Below are positions 7,717-18,790 of a DNA stretch of 38,452 nt, in pieces. The notes beneath the pieces were generated by a model, which saw only the letters and a list, made by a program, of their open reading frames with translations, had not been told where the DNA came from and ran no database searches. This DNA comes from Salidesulfovibrio brasiliensis JCM 12178. Its GTDB lineage: Bacteria; Desulfobacterota; Desulfovibrionia; Desulfovibrionales; Desulfovibrionaceae. A program made the translations under genes and the position numbers. Numbering within the stretch: position 1 is the stretch's first letter; each line of letters starts with the position of its first letter. Where the stretch lies: positions 1 through 38,452 of the forward strand of contig NZ_BBCB01000025.1 of assembly GCF_001311825.1 (NCBI RefSeq), in the 5' to 3' direction.

Positions 7717-9996
7717 ATGGAAGAAGGCATTCTTGGCCTCATAGGCGACACTCCGCTGGTGGAAATCCGGCGGCTCAATCCGAACCCGCGTGTCAGGATT
7801 TTGGCCAAGCTGGAAACGGCCAATCCGGGCGGGTCGGTCAAGGACCGCGTCGCCTATGCCATGATCCGCCACGCGGAAGAAAGCGGCGAGCTCACTCCCG
7901 GCAAGATTCTCATCGAGGCCACCAGCGGCAATACGGGCATCGGCCTCGCCATGGTGGCCGCGGTCAAGGGCTACCCCATCCGGCTCATCATGCCCGAGAC
8001 CGCCAGCGAAGAGCGCAAGATGATCATGCGCGCCTACGGGGCGGAGATCGAGCTGACGCCGGGGCACCTCGCCACGGACGGGGCCATTGAGCTGGCCTAC
8101 CGCATGGCCCGCGAGGAGCCGGACAAGTACGTGCTGCTCGACCAGTACAACAACCCCGCCTGCATCGACGCCCACTATCACGGCACCGGGCTGGAAATCT
8201 GGGAGCAGACCGGCGGCGCGGTCACGCACGCCGTGGCCACGCTCGGTACCTCCGGCACGGCCATGGGCATGGCCAAACGCCTTCACGAGATGGGCGACGT
8301 GTTCGTGGCTGCGGTGGAACCCTACGAGGGCCACAAGATTCAGGGGCTCAAGAACATGCACGAGTCCTACCCGCCCGGCATCTATAATAAGAAATGGCTC
8401 GACGCCGTGCTGCGCGTGGACGACGAGACCGCCTTCGACCTCTGCCGCAGGCTGGCGGCCGAAGAGGGCATATTCGCGGGCATGAGCTCCGGCGCGGCCC
8501 TTGGTGGCGCGATCAAGCTGGCCGAGGAACTGGAGGAGGGCACCATCGTGGTGCTCTTCCCGGACGGCGGCGAGCGGTACCTGAGCACGCCGCTCTTTGC
8601 GCCCAAGGCACGGCAGGGCGTCTGCGTCTACGACGTTGCGCGTTCCGAAAAGACCTTTGTGCAGACCGCCGAGGGCACCGGCATCTATACCATGGGGCCG
8701 AGCCTCGACAATCCCGGCGGGCTTGATTCGTGGCGCAGGGTCGTGCTGGCCGACGTGCTCTCCCGGCATCTGGCCGCCCGGGGCGTGGAGGCCGTCCCCG
8801 TGGCCGGGCTGGCCGATATGGATGACCGCACTCTGGCAGCCGCGCGCGAGGCCAGTGTGTCGCGGCAGCAGTATGCGGGCGAGGTCCGCGAGAAGCTGCG
8901 CGAGACCGCCGAACGCATGGGCGTCACGGACCGTATTCTTTTCCCGCTCTCGGGCGACTCCGAGACCACGGCGCTGGAGCTGTGCAGAAAGATGCTCGGC
9001 AAGGGGCTCGCCTACGAGAAGCTCCGCAGCGTCTACTTCGACGTGTTCCGCGACCCGCGTTACGGGGCCTTCGGGCTTCAGGATGTGGAGCGGCTTTCCG
9101 CTGGCAAGACAGTGGACCTTGACGCCTACGTGAAGGACAATCCCTTTGATTTTACGCTGCTCAAGCGAGCAACTCTGCTGGACCTCAAGCTCGGCGACGT
9201 TCTGGAGACCGAGTGGGGCAACGTGCGGCCGAGCTGGTTCTTGCAGCATGCGGCCACCGCCACGGACGCCGCGCCGCGCACCGACGTGTTCATCGGCAGC
9301 GAGTCGCACCGTTTTCCGCATCTGGAGAACCTGCGGGCCATCTGGAGCACTGCGCGCCGCGAGGTGCAGGCGTGGATGGTGACCAACCACGTTTCCGAAG
9401 ACGGCGAGGGCGGGCTTGACGCGGTTGTCGAGGCCCTTGGCAGCGAACATGCCGCCCGGCTCTGGCTGCTCTCGTCCCATTACCGCAAGCCGCTGGCAGC
9501 CGGTGCGGAAAACCTGACCATGTGGGCGCGTAACTGGAAGCGGGTGCAGGAAACCGCCGCGACCCTCTCCGCCCGACAGGACGCGCCCGGCGACGCCGTG
9601 CCCGAGGAAGCCGAGCAGGCGGTCTTCGACCTCAACGCCGCCTTCCGTGAGGCCATGGACGACGACCTTTCGTTGCACCACTTCTGGCCCGCGCTCTTCA
9701 CCTTCGTGAAAAAGGCCAACGCGCTTGCCTCCGGCGGAAATACGGACGGGGCCGCAGTCCGGCTCTGCCTTGAAGCGCTCCTTGCCATCGACGACACCCT
9801 CCGCGTGCTCGACCGCGCCGCGCTGCCCGTCCCGCTGGGCGAACTGCCCGAAGACGTGCGCGGACTGGTGGCCGACCGCCAGAAGGCGCGTTCCAACAAG
9901 GATTACGCGGAGTCCGACCAACTGCGCGACGCGCTGGCCGAGGCCGGGTACCGCGTCGAGGACACCCCGACCGGGCCGCGCGTGATTCCCCTCTAG
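7717..9996 (+). CDS. cysK: Cysteine synthase fused to a degenerate cysteinyl-tRNA synthetase-like domain
   Basis: A single 759-aa frame. Residues 1 to about 300 are a fold-type II PLP enzyme that makes cysteine from O-acetylserine and sulfide: PLP lysine in NPGGSVKDR (Lys42), TSGNTG (69-74), a GTSGTAMG phosphate loop and SSGAALGGA. From about residue 300 to the end the protein follows CysRS along its whole length: TGIYTMGPSLDNPGG in place of the CGPTVY..HIGH region, LADMDDRTLAAA for the FTDIDDK segment, RFPHLENLRAIW for FPHHENE, LLSSHYRKPL for the SAHYRSPL segment, and SNKDYAESDQLRDAL plus EDTPTGPR at the C-terminus. HIGH and KMSKS are gone, and by eye three of four zinc ligands are changed (Cys to Met, Cys to His, Glu to Leu; the His is kept). 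Catalytic cysteine synthesis is likely; tRNA charging is not. Start ATG 7717 follows GGGGGA. Confidence 0.93.
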   Translation: MEEGILGLIGDTPLVEIRRLNPNPRVRILAKLETANPGGSVKDRVAYAMIRHAEESGELTPGKILIEATSGNTGIGLAMVAAVKGYPIRLIMPETASEERKMIMRAYGAEIELTPGHLATDGAIELAYRMAREEPDKYVLLDQYNNPACIDAHYHGTGLEIWEQTGGAVTHAVATLGTSGTAMGMAKRLHEMGDVFVAAVEPYEGHKIQGLKNMHESYPPGIYNKKWLDAVLRVDDETAFDLCRRLAAEEGIFAGMSSGAALGGAIKLAEELEEGTIVVLFPDGGERYLSTPLFAPKARQGVCVYDVARSEKTFVQTAEGTGIYTMGPSLDNPGGLDSWRRVVLADVLSRHLAARGVEAVPVAGLADMDDRTLAAAREASVSRQQYAGEVREKLRETAERMGVTDRILFPLSGDSETTALELCRKMLGKGLAYEKLRSVYFDVFRDPRYGAFGLQDVERLSAGKTVDLDAYVKDNPFDFTLLKRATLLDLKLGDVLETEWGNVRPSWFLQHAATATDAAPRTDVFIGSESHRFPHLENLRAIWSTARREVQAWMVTNHVSEDGEGGLDAVVEALGSEHAARLWLLSSHYRKPLAAGAENLTMWARNWKRVQETAATLSARQDAPGDAVPEEAEQAVFDLNAAFREAMDDDLSLHHFWPALFTFVKKANALASGGNTDGAAVRLCLEALLAIDDTLRVLDRAALPVPLGELPEDVRGLVADRQKARSNKDYAESDQLRDALAEAGYRVEDTPTGPRVIPL

Positions 9997-10176
9997 CCTT
10001 CCACGTCTTCTCGCATTTTAGCCCTTCCGTAGGGCGTCCGCCATCCGGCATGTCATTTCATGTCGAACCTATTGCTTTGTATTGTGTAAAACCTTTCCAA
10101 TTCTTTCTACGTGGACATTTATTATTCACTGATGCATGATATAAATTGATACCTATTCTTTGGCCGGAGGAACAGT
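9997..10176 (+). promoter_or_regulatory. Non-coding upstream region of the chemoreceptor gene
   Basis: 180 bp, markedly AT-rich toward its 3' half compared with its surroundings, as expected of a promoter. It contains a TATAAA-like stretch at about 10139-10145 but no convincing -35 at standard spacing, and no clear flagellar sigma-28 promoter. The ribosome site GGAGG lies just before ATG 10177. Confidence 0.35.
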
Positions 10177-12252
10177 ATGCGGATAGGATTCAAGATTGCC
10201 GGGATGATCGTCGCGCTCCTTCTAATAACGAGCGCCGGGATTCTCGGTGTCATCTATTGGCAGAGTGACCGGATCGACAGCCGCCTGACCGAGCAGTTCG
10301 ACAGGCAGGCGAAAGAGGAAGTGGCGTTGGCCGTTTCCGATGCCGGAAAGCTGATAGCCACCCAGCACGCCACGCTTCAGAAACAGCTTGAAAGCGCAAT
10401 GAACGTGCTTGAGTACATAGCGGCAGAAAACGGCGGTCTCGGGCTGGGAAGCGATACCGAGACGTGGACCGCGGTGAACCAGATAACCAAACAATCTTCC
10501 TCGGTTGACCTGTCTCGGGTTGTCATGGGCGACAGGTGGTTGGGCATGAACGCCGACGCCTCGGTTGCGACCCCGCTTGTGGATACCGTGCAGGAGCTCA
10601 CCGGCGCGACATGTACCATCTTTCAGCGCATGAACGAGAAGGGCGACCTTTTGCGTGTGGCCACGAACATCCTCAAGAACGACGGCAACCGTGCCATCGG
10701 GACGTACATCCCTGCGTCCAGCCCGGTGGCCCAGACCATCCGCAGCGGTGAGACCTACCGGGGCACCGCCTACGTGGTCAACGCGTGGTATCTGACCCAG
10801 TACAAGCCCATGCTGGATGAATCCGGTCGCGTGATCGGCTGTATTTATGTCGGCGTGTTGCAGGAGGGTGTTGCCGAACTGCGAAGCGGTCTGAACTCCG
10901 TGACGCTGGGCGACACAGGATTCCTTTCGGTGCTTGGCGGCAGCGGCCGCGACAAGGGCGTGGTCAAGCTGCACAAAAACGGGGAGCTTGAAGGCCGGAA
11001 TATCCTGAGCGGTGAGGGCGAGACCGCCTCCGTACTGAACCGTCTGCTGGAGCAGGCTGTGGAGCAACCCGGTGAACCCGTCACCGTTGTGAACTCCGTG
11101 CCGCAGCCCGGAGAATCGGAAGCCAGGGAGACTATCTTCTCGGCGCTGTATTTCGAGCCGTGGAACTGGGTCATCGTCGGCAACGCGTTTGTGGAAGAGT
11201 TCATGGAGGGACGCCGGGCAGCCAACGAGGCCCTTGGCAGCTCCCAAAGCTGGTCCTTGGGCATCGGGCTGTTCATGATTCTCATCGGCGCAGTTGCTGG
11301 CATCCTCTTTGCCGGGCGGATTACCGGGCGACTGAACATGGTCATGGACACGCTCAACCGCATCAACGGCGGCGACCTTTCCGAAAAGCGGCTGCCCATG
11401 GCCGAACCTGTTGAGCGGTCCGGTCTGCGCGGCAGGCTGATCGGGGATGAGCTGTTGGAACTCGGGTACGTGCTCTCGGCCATGAACCGCCGGTTGAACG
11501 AGATTATCAACGTGGTCAACCGCAACGCGGGGAGTGTGGCCCAAGGCAGCGTGGAACTGGCGTCCACCTCCCAGTCCCTTTCCGAGAGTGCATCCAATCA
11601 GGCTGCCAACGTGGAGGAGATATCCGCCTCCATGGAGCAGATCAACAGCAGCATCCAGCACAATACGGAAAATGCTACAAAGACCGAAGGCGTGGCCCAC
11701 AAGGCGGCCGAAGATGCCAAGGTCGGCGGCGAAGCGGTGCGCAAGACCGTCGCGGCCATGGAACAGATCGCGGAAAAGATCACCATTGTCGAGGAGATCG
11801 CCCGGCAGACCAATCTGCTGGCCTTGAACGCTGCCATCGAGGCTGCCCGTGCCGGCGAACACGGCAAGGGCTTCGCCGTTGTTGCTGCCGAGGTCCGCAA
11901 GTTGGCGGAGCGTTCCGGCCATGCCGCTGCCGAGATCAGCGAACTCTCGTCCCACAGCGTGGGTGTTGCCAACGAGGCCGGACGCATGCTCGACAAGATG
12001 GTGCCGGACATTCTGGAGACCACCGAGAGCATCAAGGAAATATCCCGCGCCAGCGTGGAGCAGAACAGCGGCGCGTCGCAGATAAGCAATGCGCTCGGCG
12101 ATCTTGACTCCGCAGTGCAGCAGGGAGCGTCCGAGGCAGAGGAGGTGGCTGCCGCATCCAAGGAGCTGGCCGCCAATTCCGAAGCCCTGCTCGACGCCAT
12201 CGGCTACTTCCGGGTGGACGACACCGGCTCCATCAAGGCGTTGCCGCGCTAA
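10177..12252 (+). CDS. Methyl-accepting chemotaxis protein with periplasmic Cache sensor
   Basis: A 691-aa transmembrane chemoreceptor. TM1 is at about residues 7-28 ([20 protein letters not shown]), followed by a roughly 320-residue periplasmic sensor that looks like a Cache-type double domain ([37 protein letters not shown]). TM2 is at about 360-382, then HAMP and the cytoplasmic signalling domain. The highly conserved hairpin tip is present around residues 535-570 ([20 protein letters not shown], then EVRKLAERS). The ligand is unknown. No NWETF-like tail for CheR/CheB docking is seen. Start ATG 10177 follows GGAGG. The gene stands alone, with its own upstream region and a terminator right after. 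Confidence 0.95.
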   Translation: MRIGFKIAGMIVALLLITSAGILGVIYWQSDRIDSRLTEQFDRQAKEEVALAVSDAGKLIATQHATLQKQLESAMNVLEYIAAENGGLGLGSDTETWTAVNQITKQSSSVDLSRVVMGDRWLGMNADASVATPLVDTVQELTGATCTIFQRMNEKGDLLRVATNILKNDGNRAIGTYIPASSPVAQTIRSGETYRGTAYVVNAWYLTQYKPMLDESGRVIGCIYVGVLQEGVAELRSGLNSVTLGDTGFLSVLGGSGRDKGVVKLHKNGELEGRNILSGEGETASVLNRLLEQAVEQPGEPVTVVNSVPQPGESEARETIFSALYFEPWNWVIVGNAFVEEFMEGRRAANEALGSSQSWSLGIGLFMILIGAVAGILFAGRITGRLNMVMDTLNRINGGDLSEKRLPMAEPVERSGLRGRLIGDELLELGYVLSAMNRRLNEIINVVNRNAGSVAQGSVELASTSQSLSESASNQAANVEEISASMEQINSSIQHNTENATKTEGVAHKAAEDAKVGGEAVRKTVAAMEQIAEKITIVEEIARQTNLLALNAAIEAARAGEHGKGFAVVAAEVRKLAERSGHAAAEISELSSHSVGVANEAGRMLDKMVPDILETTESIKEISRASVEQNSGASQISNALGDLDSAVQQGASEAEEVAAASKELAANSEALLDAIGYFRVDDTGSIKALPR

Positions 12253-12270
12253 CCGGCCCAACAAAACACG

Positions 12271-12304
12271 AAGCCCCCCGCCGCATGGTGCGACGGGGGG
12301 GCTT
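12271..12304. terminator. Bidirectional terminator between chemoreceptor and msrAB
   Basis: AAGCCCCCCG..CGGGGGGGCTT type hairpin with a short loop, flanked by A-rich sequence on the left and T-rich on the right. It sits between two convergent genes and can serve both strands. Confidence 0.85.
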
Positions 12305-12321
12305 TATCGTTTTCAGCCGGG

Positions 12322-13422
12322 CTATTCGAAGAGGGCTTCGTACTTTTCGTAACCTTCCTCTCCCAGCCTGTCCTTGTGGATGAATCGCAGCGCCGCGGAG
12401 TTGATGCAATAGCGCAGTCCGGTGGGTGGCGGGCCGTCCTCGAAAACGTGGCCGAGGTGCGAGTCCGCCTTTCTAGAGCGCACCTCCGTGCGGGTCATGA
12501 ACAGGGAGCGGTCCTGATGTTCTGTGACGCTTGCCGGTTCGAGCGGGCGGGTGAAGCTTGGCCAGCCCGTGCCGGAGTCGAACTTGTCCTTGGAGCTGAA
12601 GAGCGGCTCGCCCGAGACCACGTCCACATAGATGCCCGGCTCGTGGTTGTCCCAGTATTCATTGTTGAAGGCCGGTTCCGTTCCGTCCTCCTGCGTGACC
12701 TTGTACTGCATTTCGGTCAGACGGCTGCGCAGCTCCTGAGCGCCTGGCTTTTCAAAAGAGGAGGTGTTTCCCTTCGTCACTGGCAGCTTGGCGTCGCCCC
12801 AGTGTTCCTCGGTAAACCGGTCCCGGCCCGAGAAGAAGCGGTACGTCTTGTATCGCACCGGGTTATGCTTGTAGTAATCCTGATGGTATTCTTCTGCTTC
12901 GTAGAAGCTGGTGAACGGTTCAAGGCTGGTGGCAACGGGCTTTTCGAACCGTCCCGATTCGTTCAGCCGCTTGATGGATTCCTCGGCGATGCGCTTCTGC
13001 TCTTCGTTGTGGTAGAAAATGGCGGAGGTGTACTGAAAGCCGCGATCACCAAAAGAACCGCTGGCATCCGTGGGGTCGTGGTGCCTCCAGAATGCTTCGA
13101 GGATGGTCGCGAAGGAGATTTGGTCCGGGTCGTAATAGACCTGAACCGCCTCACGGTGCTTGGTGCCGCCAGAGCTGACCTGCTCGTAGGAAGGGTTTTC
13201 CACCTCGCCGCCAGTATACCCGGAAACGGCCTTTATGACGCCCGGAACCTTTTCCATGTCTGCTTCAACACACCAGAAGCAGCCACCGGCAAGGGTTGCT
13301 ACGGCGGTGTTTGTCGGTTCGCTCATTGCTGCCTCCTTGAGGCTTTGTTTGGATACCGCGATACCCGCGATGAGACAGAGCATCGCTGACGCTGAAAACA
13401 GAATTTTCCATATGGTGCGCAT
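12322..13422 (-). CDS. msrAB: Exported bifunctional methionine sulfoxide reductase MsrA-MsrB
   Basis: A 366-aa fusion. Residues 1-24 ([20 protein letters not shown] and following) form a signal peptide or N-terminal anchor, so the enzyme acts in the periplasm on oxidised methionines of exported proteins. The MsrA domain (about 40-200) has the catalytic GCFWCVE motif; the MsrB domain (about 225-360) has [20 protein letters not shown] and catalytic Cys in RYCINSAAL. The MsrB part lacks the two CxxC pairs of zinc-binding MsrBs: the usual Cys-Gly before PLFSS is Ser-Gly here, as in PilB-type non-zinc forms. Start ATG 13422 follows GGGAGA. It is a defence gene typical of anaerobes that meet oxygen. 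No thioredoxin-like reducing domain is fused, so an external periplasmic donor is needed. Confidence 0.95.
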   Translation of the reverse strand: MRTIWKILFSASAMLCLIAGIAVSKQSLKEAAMSEPTNTAVATLAGGCFWCVEADMEKVPGVIKAVSGYTGGEVENPSYEQVSSGGTKHREAVQVYYDPDQISFATILEAFWRHHDPTDASGSFGDRGFQYTSAIFYHNEEQKRIAEESIKRLNESGRFEKPVATSLEPFTSFYEAEEYHQDYYKHNPVRYKTYRFFSGRDRFTEEHWGDAKLPVTKGNTSSFEKPGAQELRSRLTEMQYKVTQEDGTEPAFNNEYWDNHEPGIYVDVVSGEPLFSSKDKFDSGTGWPSFTRPLEPASVTEHQDRSLFMTRTEVRSRKADSHLGHVFEDGPPPTGLRYCINSAALRFIHKDRLGEEGYEKYEALFE

Positions 13423-13558
13423 GCCTATTCTCCCGCTTTGTGGTAATAGTTCTCAGATTAAAGTATGGTTTTTCTGAAAAATGTCAATGCGGGGGTAAAG
13501 GTTTGGTGAAAATGTCCGAACAGATTAGTGAACCTAAGGAAAAAGCAAGGAGATCATC

Positions 13559-13762
13559 ATGGAAAGTGCCGCTACTCCTACCGTCAGGCAGGGTACATCC
13601 ATGGCCGAACAGATGAAGAATCTTGCGAAGCTTCGCATGCAGCGACAGGTTCTCAAGGATCCGGCCATGGCTCGTGAGTTGGTAAAGACTCAGGCCACCG
13701 CAACCTACAACGCCGACGCTAATCTTGTTCAGAGCGCCGTTTCCACTCTTGGAAGCGCCTAG
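13559..13762 (+). CDS. Small hypothetical protein, 67 aa
   Basis: A short, alanine- and glutamine-rich soluble protein with a strong ribosome site (AAGGAG, 7 bases before ATG 13559) and its own terminator, so very likely a real gene. The sequence is helical and amphipathic (EQMKNLAKLRMQRQVLKDPA) with a C-terminal VQSAVSTLGSA. I do not recognise the family; it loosely resembles the small cytoplasmic YjfB-type motility proteins in size and helix pattern, but I cannot support that name. It is divergent from msrAB, with a 136-bp AT-rich spacer between. Confidence 0.75.
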   Translation: MESAATPTVRQGTSMAEQMKNLAKLRMQRQVLKDPAMARELVKTQATATYNADANLVQSAVSTLGSA

Positions 13763-13785
13763 TCATATTCTCGTTACGGCAGAAG

Positions 13786-13820
13786 ACGCCCTCGCAGCGA
13801 ACGCTGCGGGGGCGTTTTTT
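13786..13820 (+). terminator. Rho-independent terminator of the 67-aa gene
   Basis: ACGCCCTCGCAGC - GAA - CGCTGCGGGGGCG hairpin followed by TTTTTT, 23 bp after the stop codon at 13762. Confidence 0.9.
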
Positions 13821-13829
13821 ATGGCGGGC

Positions 13830-14656
13830 TCACTGTGTTGGGGAAGGGCTTTCTGCAAACTCCGGGAGTCGTTCGTCCTGAATATACTCGGCATCGAACC
13901 AGCGGGCCTCAAGCTGCTGGAGGAAGCCGTCATTATGAGACTGTTCTATGAACTTGTTCAGCATTTTCAGAAGCTCTGGCTGATTCTTGTGGACGGCCAC
14001 GGAAAGGTCGAACTCGTAGAGGGGCGGGTCGAGAATCTTGTAATCGCTTGCCTTGAACTCCAGCAGCGAAAGATAGTGGTGAACGGTATGCCTGTTGACC
14101 ACGACGGCGTCCAGTCGGCCCCGGTCGAGCATCTCCATGAGCATTCGCATGGATACGGCACGTGCGGTCTTGATCGTGCCTTTCTCCGCAGCTGCGTCGA
14201 GGCTGGGGTATGCGTTTCCGTGAATGAGTCCGATGCGTTTGCCGCGAATGGACGTGATCGAGGAGTCACGAATCACCGAATTGGCCGGAACCATCAGGTG
14301 GTCGCCACTGCGCCACAGGGGGGTGGTGAACTCCATGTGACGCCTGTTTTCGCTCGTGACGAAATCTCGGCGTTCAGGCTGAATGCATCAGCCTTGCCCA
14401 TGGCCAGCCATTCGTCCATGCGTTTTCGTGGCAAACAGACCTTCTGAATGGTGGTGTCAGGGTTATTTGCCTCGAATCTGTCGAGGAAGTCGATGAACAT
14501 GCCGCGACCGCTTTTCTCGGTGCCGTCGGCCTTGCCCATCCAGTAGAATGGAGGATAGCGCCCGCCAAAAACCATCACGTATTCCGAAGCCAACGCCTCT
14601 ATGGGAAGGAGCAGCAGAAGAGTGAAGAGTATGAGCCGGACACGCATCAAATGCAT
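13830..14656 (-). CDS. Periplasmic solute-binding protein (SBP family 3-like), frame error
   Basis: Bacterial extracellular solute-binding protein resembling the PBP2 amino-acid-binding / transporter substrate-binding-domain family. The N-terminus is a signal peptide (RVRLILFTLLLLLPIEALAS) followed by EYVMVFGGRYPPFYWMG, the usual first strand of such proteins. The first part (to SLNAEISSRAKTG) and the second part (HMEFTTPLWRSGDHLMVPAN to the end) are in different frames; one added base near 14342 joins them into 275 aa, the family length. Start ATG 14656 is chosen, with ATG 14647 possible; neither has a strong ribosome site. No permease or ATPase gene is adjacent, so it may serve a distant transporter or a sensory system. 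Confidence 0.82.
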
Positions 14657-14708
14657 AGTATTGAAATGCTGGTTGCCGTCAAGGGTTCTCAACCATTTTG
14701 GGTTTGCT

Positions 14709-14735
14709 GAAAAAAAGGCCCCGGAATCCGGGGCC
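14709..14735 (-). terminator. Terminator of the ior operon / sigma-54 activator
   Basis: On the minus strand GGCCCCGGATTCCGGGGCC is followed directly by seven T, 9 bp after the stop of the activator gene. A classic Rho-independent terminator. Confidence 0.92.
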
Positions 14736-14743
14736 ATTATATC

Positions 14744-16330
<1,587 letters not shown>

Positions 16331-16340
16331 ATGTTCCTCG

Positions 16341-16934
16341 CTAGGCGTCCTGTTTGGCGCCGAGTTCGAGTGCCTTAAGGTTAACGTCCACGATTTTTGC
16401 CTTCATGTTCGCGCGGATGGCCTCGGCCATCGCTTCGACGGTCACGGGCGTCTTGCCCGATGCGGCCAGCGCCCCGAGCAGGGCGATGTTGCCCGCCTGG
16501 ACGGCTCCGGCCTCAAGGCCCAGCGTCTGGCAGGGCAGGAAGCGGAAGTCGTCGGTGCAGGCCTTGACCGCGGTTTCCACCTCGTCAAGGGACGGGCAGG
16601 TCTCGCGGCCGGTGGCAACGGAAAGGGGCAGCATGTACTCCGAGCTGGAGAACACGGTACCGCCCGGCTTGAGATACGGCAGGGCGCGAAGCGTCTCCAT
16701 GGGCTCAAAGCCGAGCAGCACGTCTGCTTCGCCGTGGCCGATCTTGGGGGACTTGCAGCCGATGAGCACGGTGGATTCCACCACGCCGCCGCGCTGGGCC
16801 ATGCCGTGGATCTCGCCGGAGGTCACCGGCAGTCCGAGGTGCAGCACGGTCTGGGTCAGCAGGGTGGTGGCGGTCAGGGTTCCCTGCCCGCCGACACCGG
16901 TCATGAATATGCGGATGGGCTTGACGTCACTCAT
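16341..16934 (-). CDS. iorB: Indolepyruvate:ferredoxin oxidoreductase, beta subunit
   Basis: A 197-aa gamma/beta-type subunit of the 2-oxoacid:ferredoxin oxidoreductase superfamily. It opens with IRIFMTGVGGQGTLTATTLL, the glycine-rich motif of this subunit, followed by GEIHGMAQRGGVVESTVLIG, also characteristic. With IorA it oxidatively decarboxylates aryl pyruvates (from Trp, Phe and Tyr transamination) to aryl-acetyl-CoA, reducing ferredoxin. ATG 16934 is chosen because GAGGGG precedes it and it lies 2 bp after the iorA stop; the longer upstream reading would overlap iorA. No frame error is seen. Confidence 0.95.
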   Translation of the reverse strand: MSDVKPIRIFMTGVGGQGTLTATTLLTQTVLHLGLPVTSGEIHGMAQRGGVVESTVLIGCKSPKIGHGEADVLLGFEPMETLRALPYLKPGGTVFSSSEYMLPLSVATGRETCPSLDEVETAVKACTDDFRFLPCQTLGLEAGAVQAGNIALLGALAASGKTPVTVEAMAEAIRANMKAKIVDVNLKALELGAKQDA

Positions 16935-16936
16935 GG

Positions 16937-18772
16937 TTAGCCCCTCTTTTTCGCTTTGATGTTGGGACAGATCTGCAGGCAGAGCATGCAGCCGGAACAC
17001 AGGAGTTCATTGACCGCTGCCTTGTCACCGTCCTTGTAGATGGCGGGACAGGCGAGCTTTTCCAGACATTCGTAACGGCCGGAGCAGTTCTCGGTCACGT
17101 AGGCCACCTGCGGCTTGCTCTGGCGGGTGATCCTGCGGGCATACAGCGGGCAGGGCTCTTCGGCGATGAGGACGCGCACGCCCTTCATGTCCTTGAGTTC
17201 CTCCAGCGCGGCCACGGTTTTCTTGCGGTTCAGCGGGTTCACCTTGCGGATGACTTCCACGCCCACGCCTTCACAGGATTTGGCGATATCAACGCGCGAG
17301 GGGTTCTCGCCGAGCACGGTGTGGTGTACGCCGGGGTTCGGCTGGTGCCCGGTCATGGCCGTGGTGTAGTTGTCGAGGATCACCAGCAGCAGGTCGTGCT
17401 GGTTGAAGACCGCGTTGGCCAGTCCTGACAGGCCGGAGTGGAAGAACGTGGAGTCGCCGATGAAGGCGACCACGGTCTGCCCGGCGGCCAGTGCCGCGCC
17501 GCCGCCTGCGGATACGGACGAGCCCATGCAGAGCAGGAAGTCCGCGCAGGAGAGCGGGGGCAGCAGGCCCAGCGTGTAGCAGCCGATGTCGGAAGAGTAG
17601 ATGGCGTCGTCGCCAAAGACTTCGCGGGTGGCGAAGAACGCGCCTCGGTGCGGGCAGCCCGCGCAGAGGTTCGGTGGCCGCATGGGCAGGTTGTCCCGGC
17701 CTTCGCAGCAGTCCACGGTAACGGCCTGTTCCCCGGCCACCTCGCGCACGGCGTTTTCCACCATGGTTACGGTGAATTCGCCGTTCTGCGGCAGCAGGTT
17801 CTTGCCGAAGATTTCGATGTCCAGCGAGTTCTTCTGGGCCAGCACGCGCAGTTCGTTTTCCAGAACCGGCTCCAGCTCCTCGACCACCAGCAGCTTCTTG
17901 AGGCCCTTCATGAAGTCAAGCGCCATGGTCTCGGGCAGCGGGTAGCTCATGCCGAGGTCGAAGACCTTGACCTTGCCTTTCAGCCCGGCGTTTTCAAGCG
18001 CGTCGCAAAGGTATGCGCGGCTGATGCCGGATGCGGCGATGCCGATTTCTCCGGCGCCGGAGACGGTGTTGTAGGGGCTCTTTTCCGCTTCCTCGCGCAG
18101 CGCGTCGAGACGGTCGAGCAGTTCGAGATGCATCCGGCGGGAAAAGGCCGGGATGGGCACGAACCGGGACGGGTTCTTGGTAAATCCCTTGGCTTTGCCG
18201 GGGTCCGGGGCGTTGCCGAACTCCACCGGGCCGCGCAGATGGTTCACGCGGGTGGTGGTGCGCAGCATGACCGGCGCTTCGTGCTTTTTGGACATGGCCA
18301 GCGCGTCGCGGGTCATGTCCTTGGCTTCCTGCGCGGTGCTCGGTTCAAAAACCGGCATGCCGCCGAGGCGGGCGTAGATGCGGTTGTCCTGTTCGTTCTG
18401 GCTGGAGTGGCAGCCCGGGTCGTCGGCCGAGAGCAGCACGAACCCGCCGGGAGCGCCGGTGTAGCACAGGGTCATGAGCGGGTCGGCGGCGACGTTGACG
18501 CCCACGTGTTTCATGGTGGTCAGGGTCAGCGCCCCGGCCAGTGTGGCCCCGCCGCCAACTTCAAGGGCGACTTTCTCGTTGACCGAGTATTCGAAATAGT
18601 ACTTCCCTTCCGGGGAAAGGCGGAAGAAGGTGTCCGGCGCTTCGGAAGAAGGCGTGCCGGGGTAACATGTCACAACCTGGATTCCGGCCTCGACGGCACC
18701 TCGGACGATTGCCTCGTTACCGAGGAGCAGGTGCGTTTCGCCGGGGTTGTCGGCCAGCAGTGGGTGCGGCAT
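16937..18772 (-). CDS. iorA: Indolepyruvate:ferredoxin oxidoreductase, alpha subunit
   Basis: A 611-aa catalytic subunit. Domain order as in the family: N-terminal pyrimidine-binding domain (GNEAIVRGAVEAGIQVVTCY, then PGTPSSE), a central domain, a TPP-binding domain with GDSTFFHSG and LDNYTTAMTGHQPNPG, and a C-terminal ferredoxin-like part. The last has CSGCMLCLQICP, one full 4Fe-4S motif, plus an upstream set of cysteines (CSGRYECLEKLACPAIY) that would complete the second cluster. NLCAGCPHRG is the usual conserved Cys motif before the TPP domain. Start ATG 18772; it follows the TPR protein gene by 18 bp. In anaerobes it funnels aromatic amino acids to acyl-CoA and reduced ferredoxin. Confidence 0.97.
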   Translation of the reverse strand: MPHPLLADNPGETHLLLGNEAIVRGAVEAGIQVVTCYPGTPSSEAPDTFFRLSPEGKYYFEYSVNEKVALEVGGGATLAGALTLTTMKHVGVNVAADPLMTLCYTGAPGGFVLLSADDPGCHSSQNEQDNRIYARLGGMPVFEPSTAQEAKDMTRDALAMSKKHEAPVMLRTTTRVNHLRGPVEFGNAPDPGKAKGFTKNPSRFVPIPAFSRRMHLELLDRLDALREEAEKSPYNTVSGAGEIGIAASGISRAYLCDALENAGLKGKVKVFDLGMSYPLPETMALDFMKGLKKLLVVEELEPVLENELRVLAQKNSLDIEIFGKNLLPQNGEFTVTMVENAVREVAGEQAVTVDCCEGRDNLPMRPPNLCAGCPHRGAFFATREVFGDDAIYSSDIGCYTLGLLPPLSCADFLLCMGSSVSAGGGAALAAGQTVVAFIGDSTFFHSGLSGLANAVFNQHDLLLVILDNYTTAMTGHQPNPGVHHTVLGENPSRVDIAKSCEGVGVEVIRKVNPLNRKKTVAALEELKDMKGVRVLIAEEPCPLYARRITRQSKPQVAYVTENCSGRYECLEKLACPAIYKDGDKAAVNELLCSGCMLCLQICPNIKAKKRG

Positions 18773-18790
18773 CGTAATCTCCGTTGATGG

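Noticed and set aside
9724..9736. A copy of the TGCCTCCGGCGG arm inside the cysteine synthase fusion
   Set aside because: It is in frame within a normal coding stretch (ASGGN) without the rest of the element, so a chance match.
7663..9921. A 752-codon open frame antisense to the cysteine synthase fusion
   Set aside because: Shadow frame of biased composition with no recognisable domain; it also has no ribosome site.
10222..12264. A 680-codon open frame antisense to the chemoreceptor
   Set aside because: It mirrors the chemoreceptor codon for codon, has a Gly/His/Leu-biased composition and no domain. It is a GC-rich shadow of the real gene.
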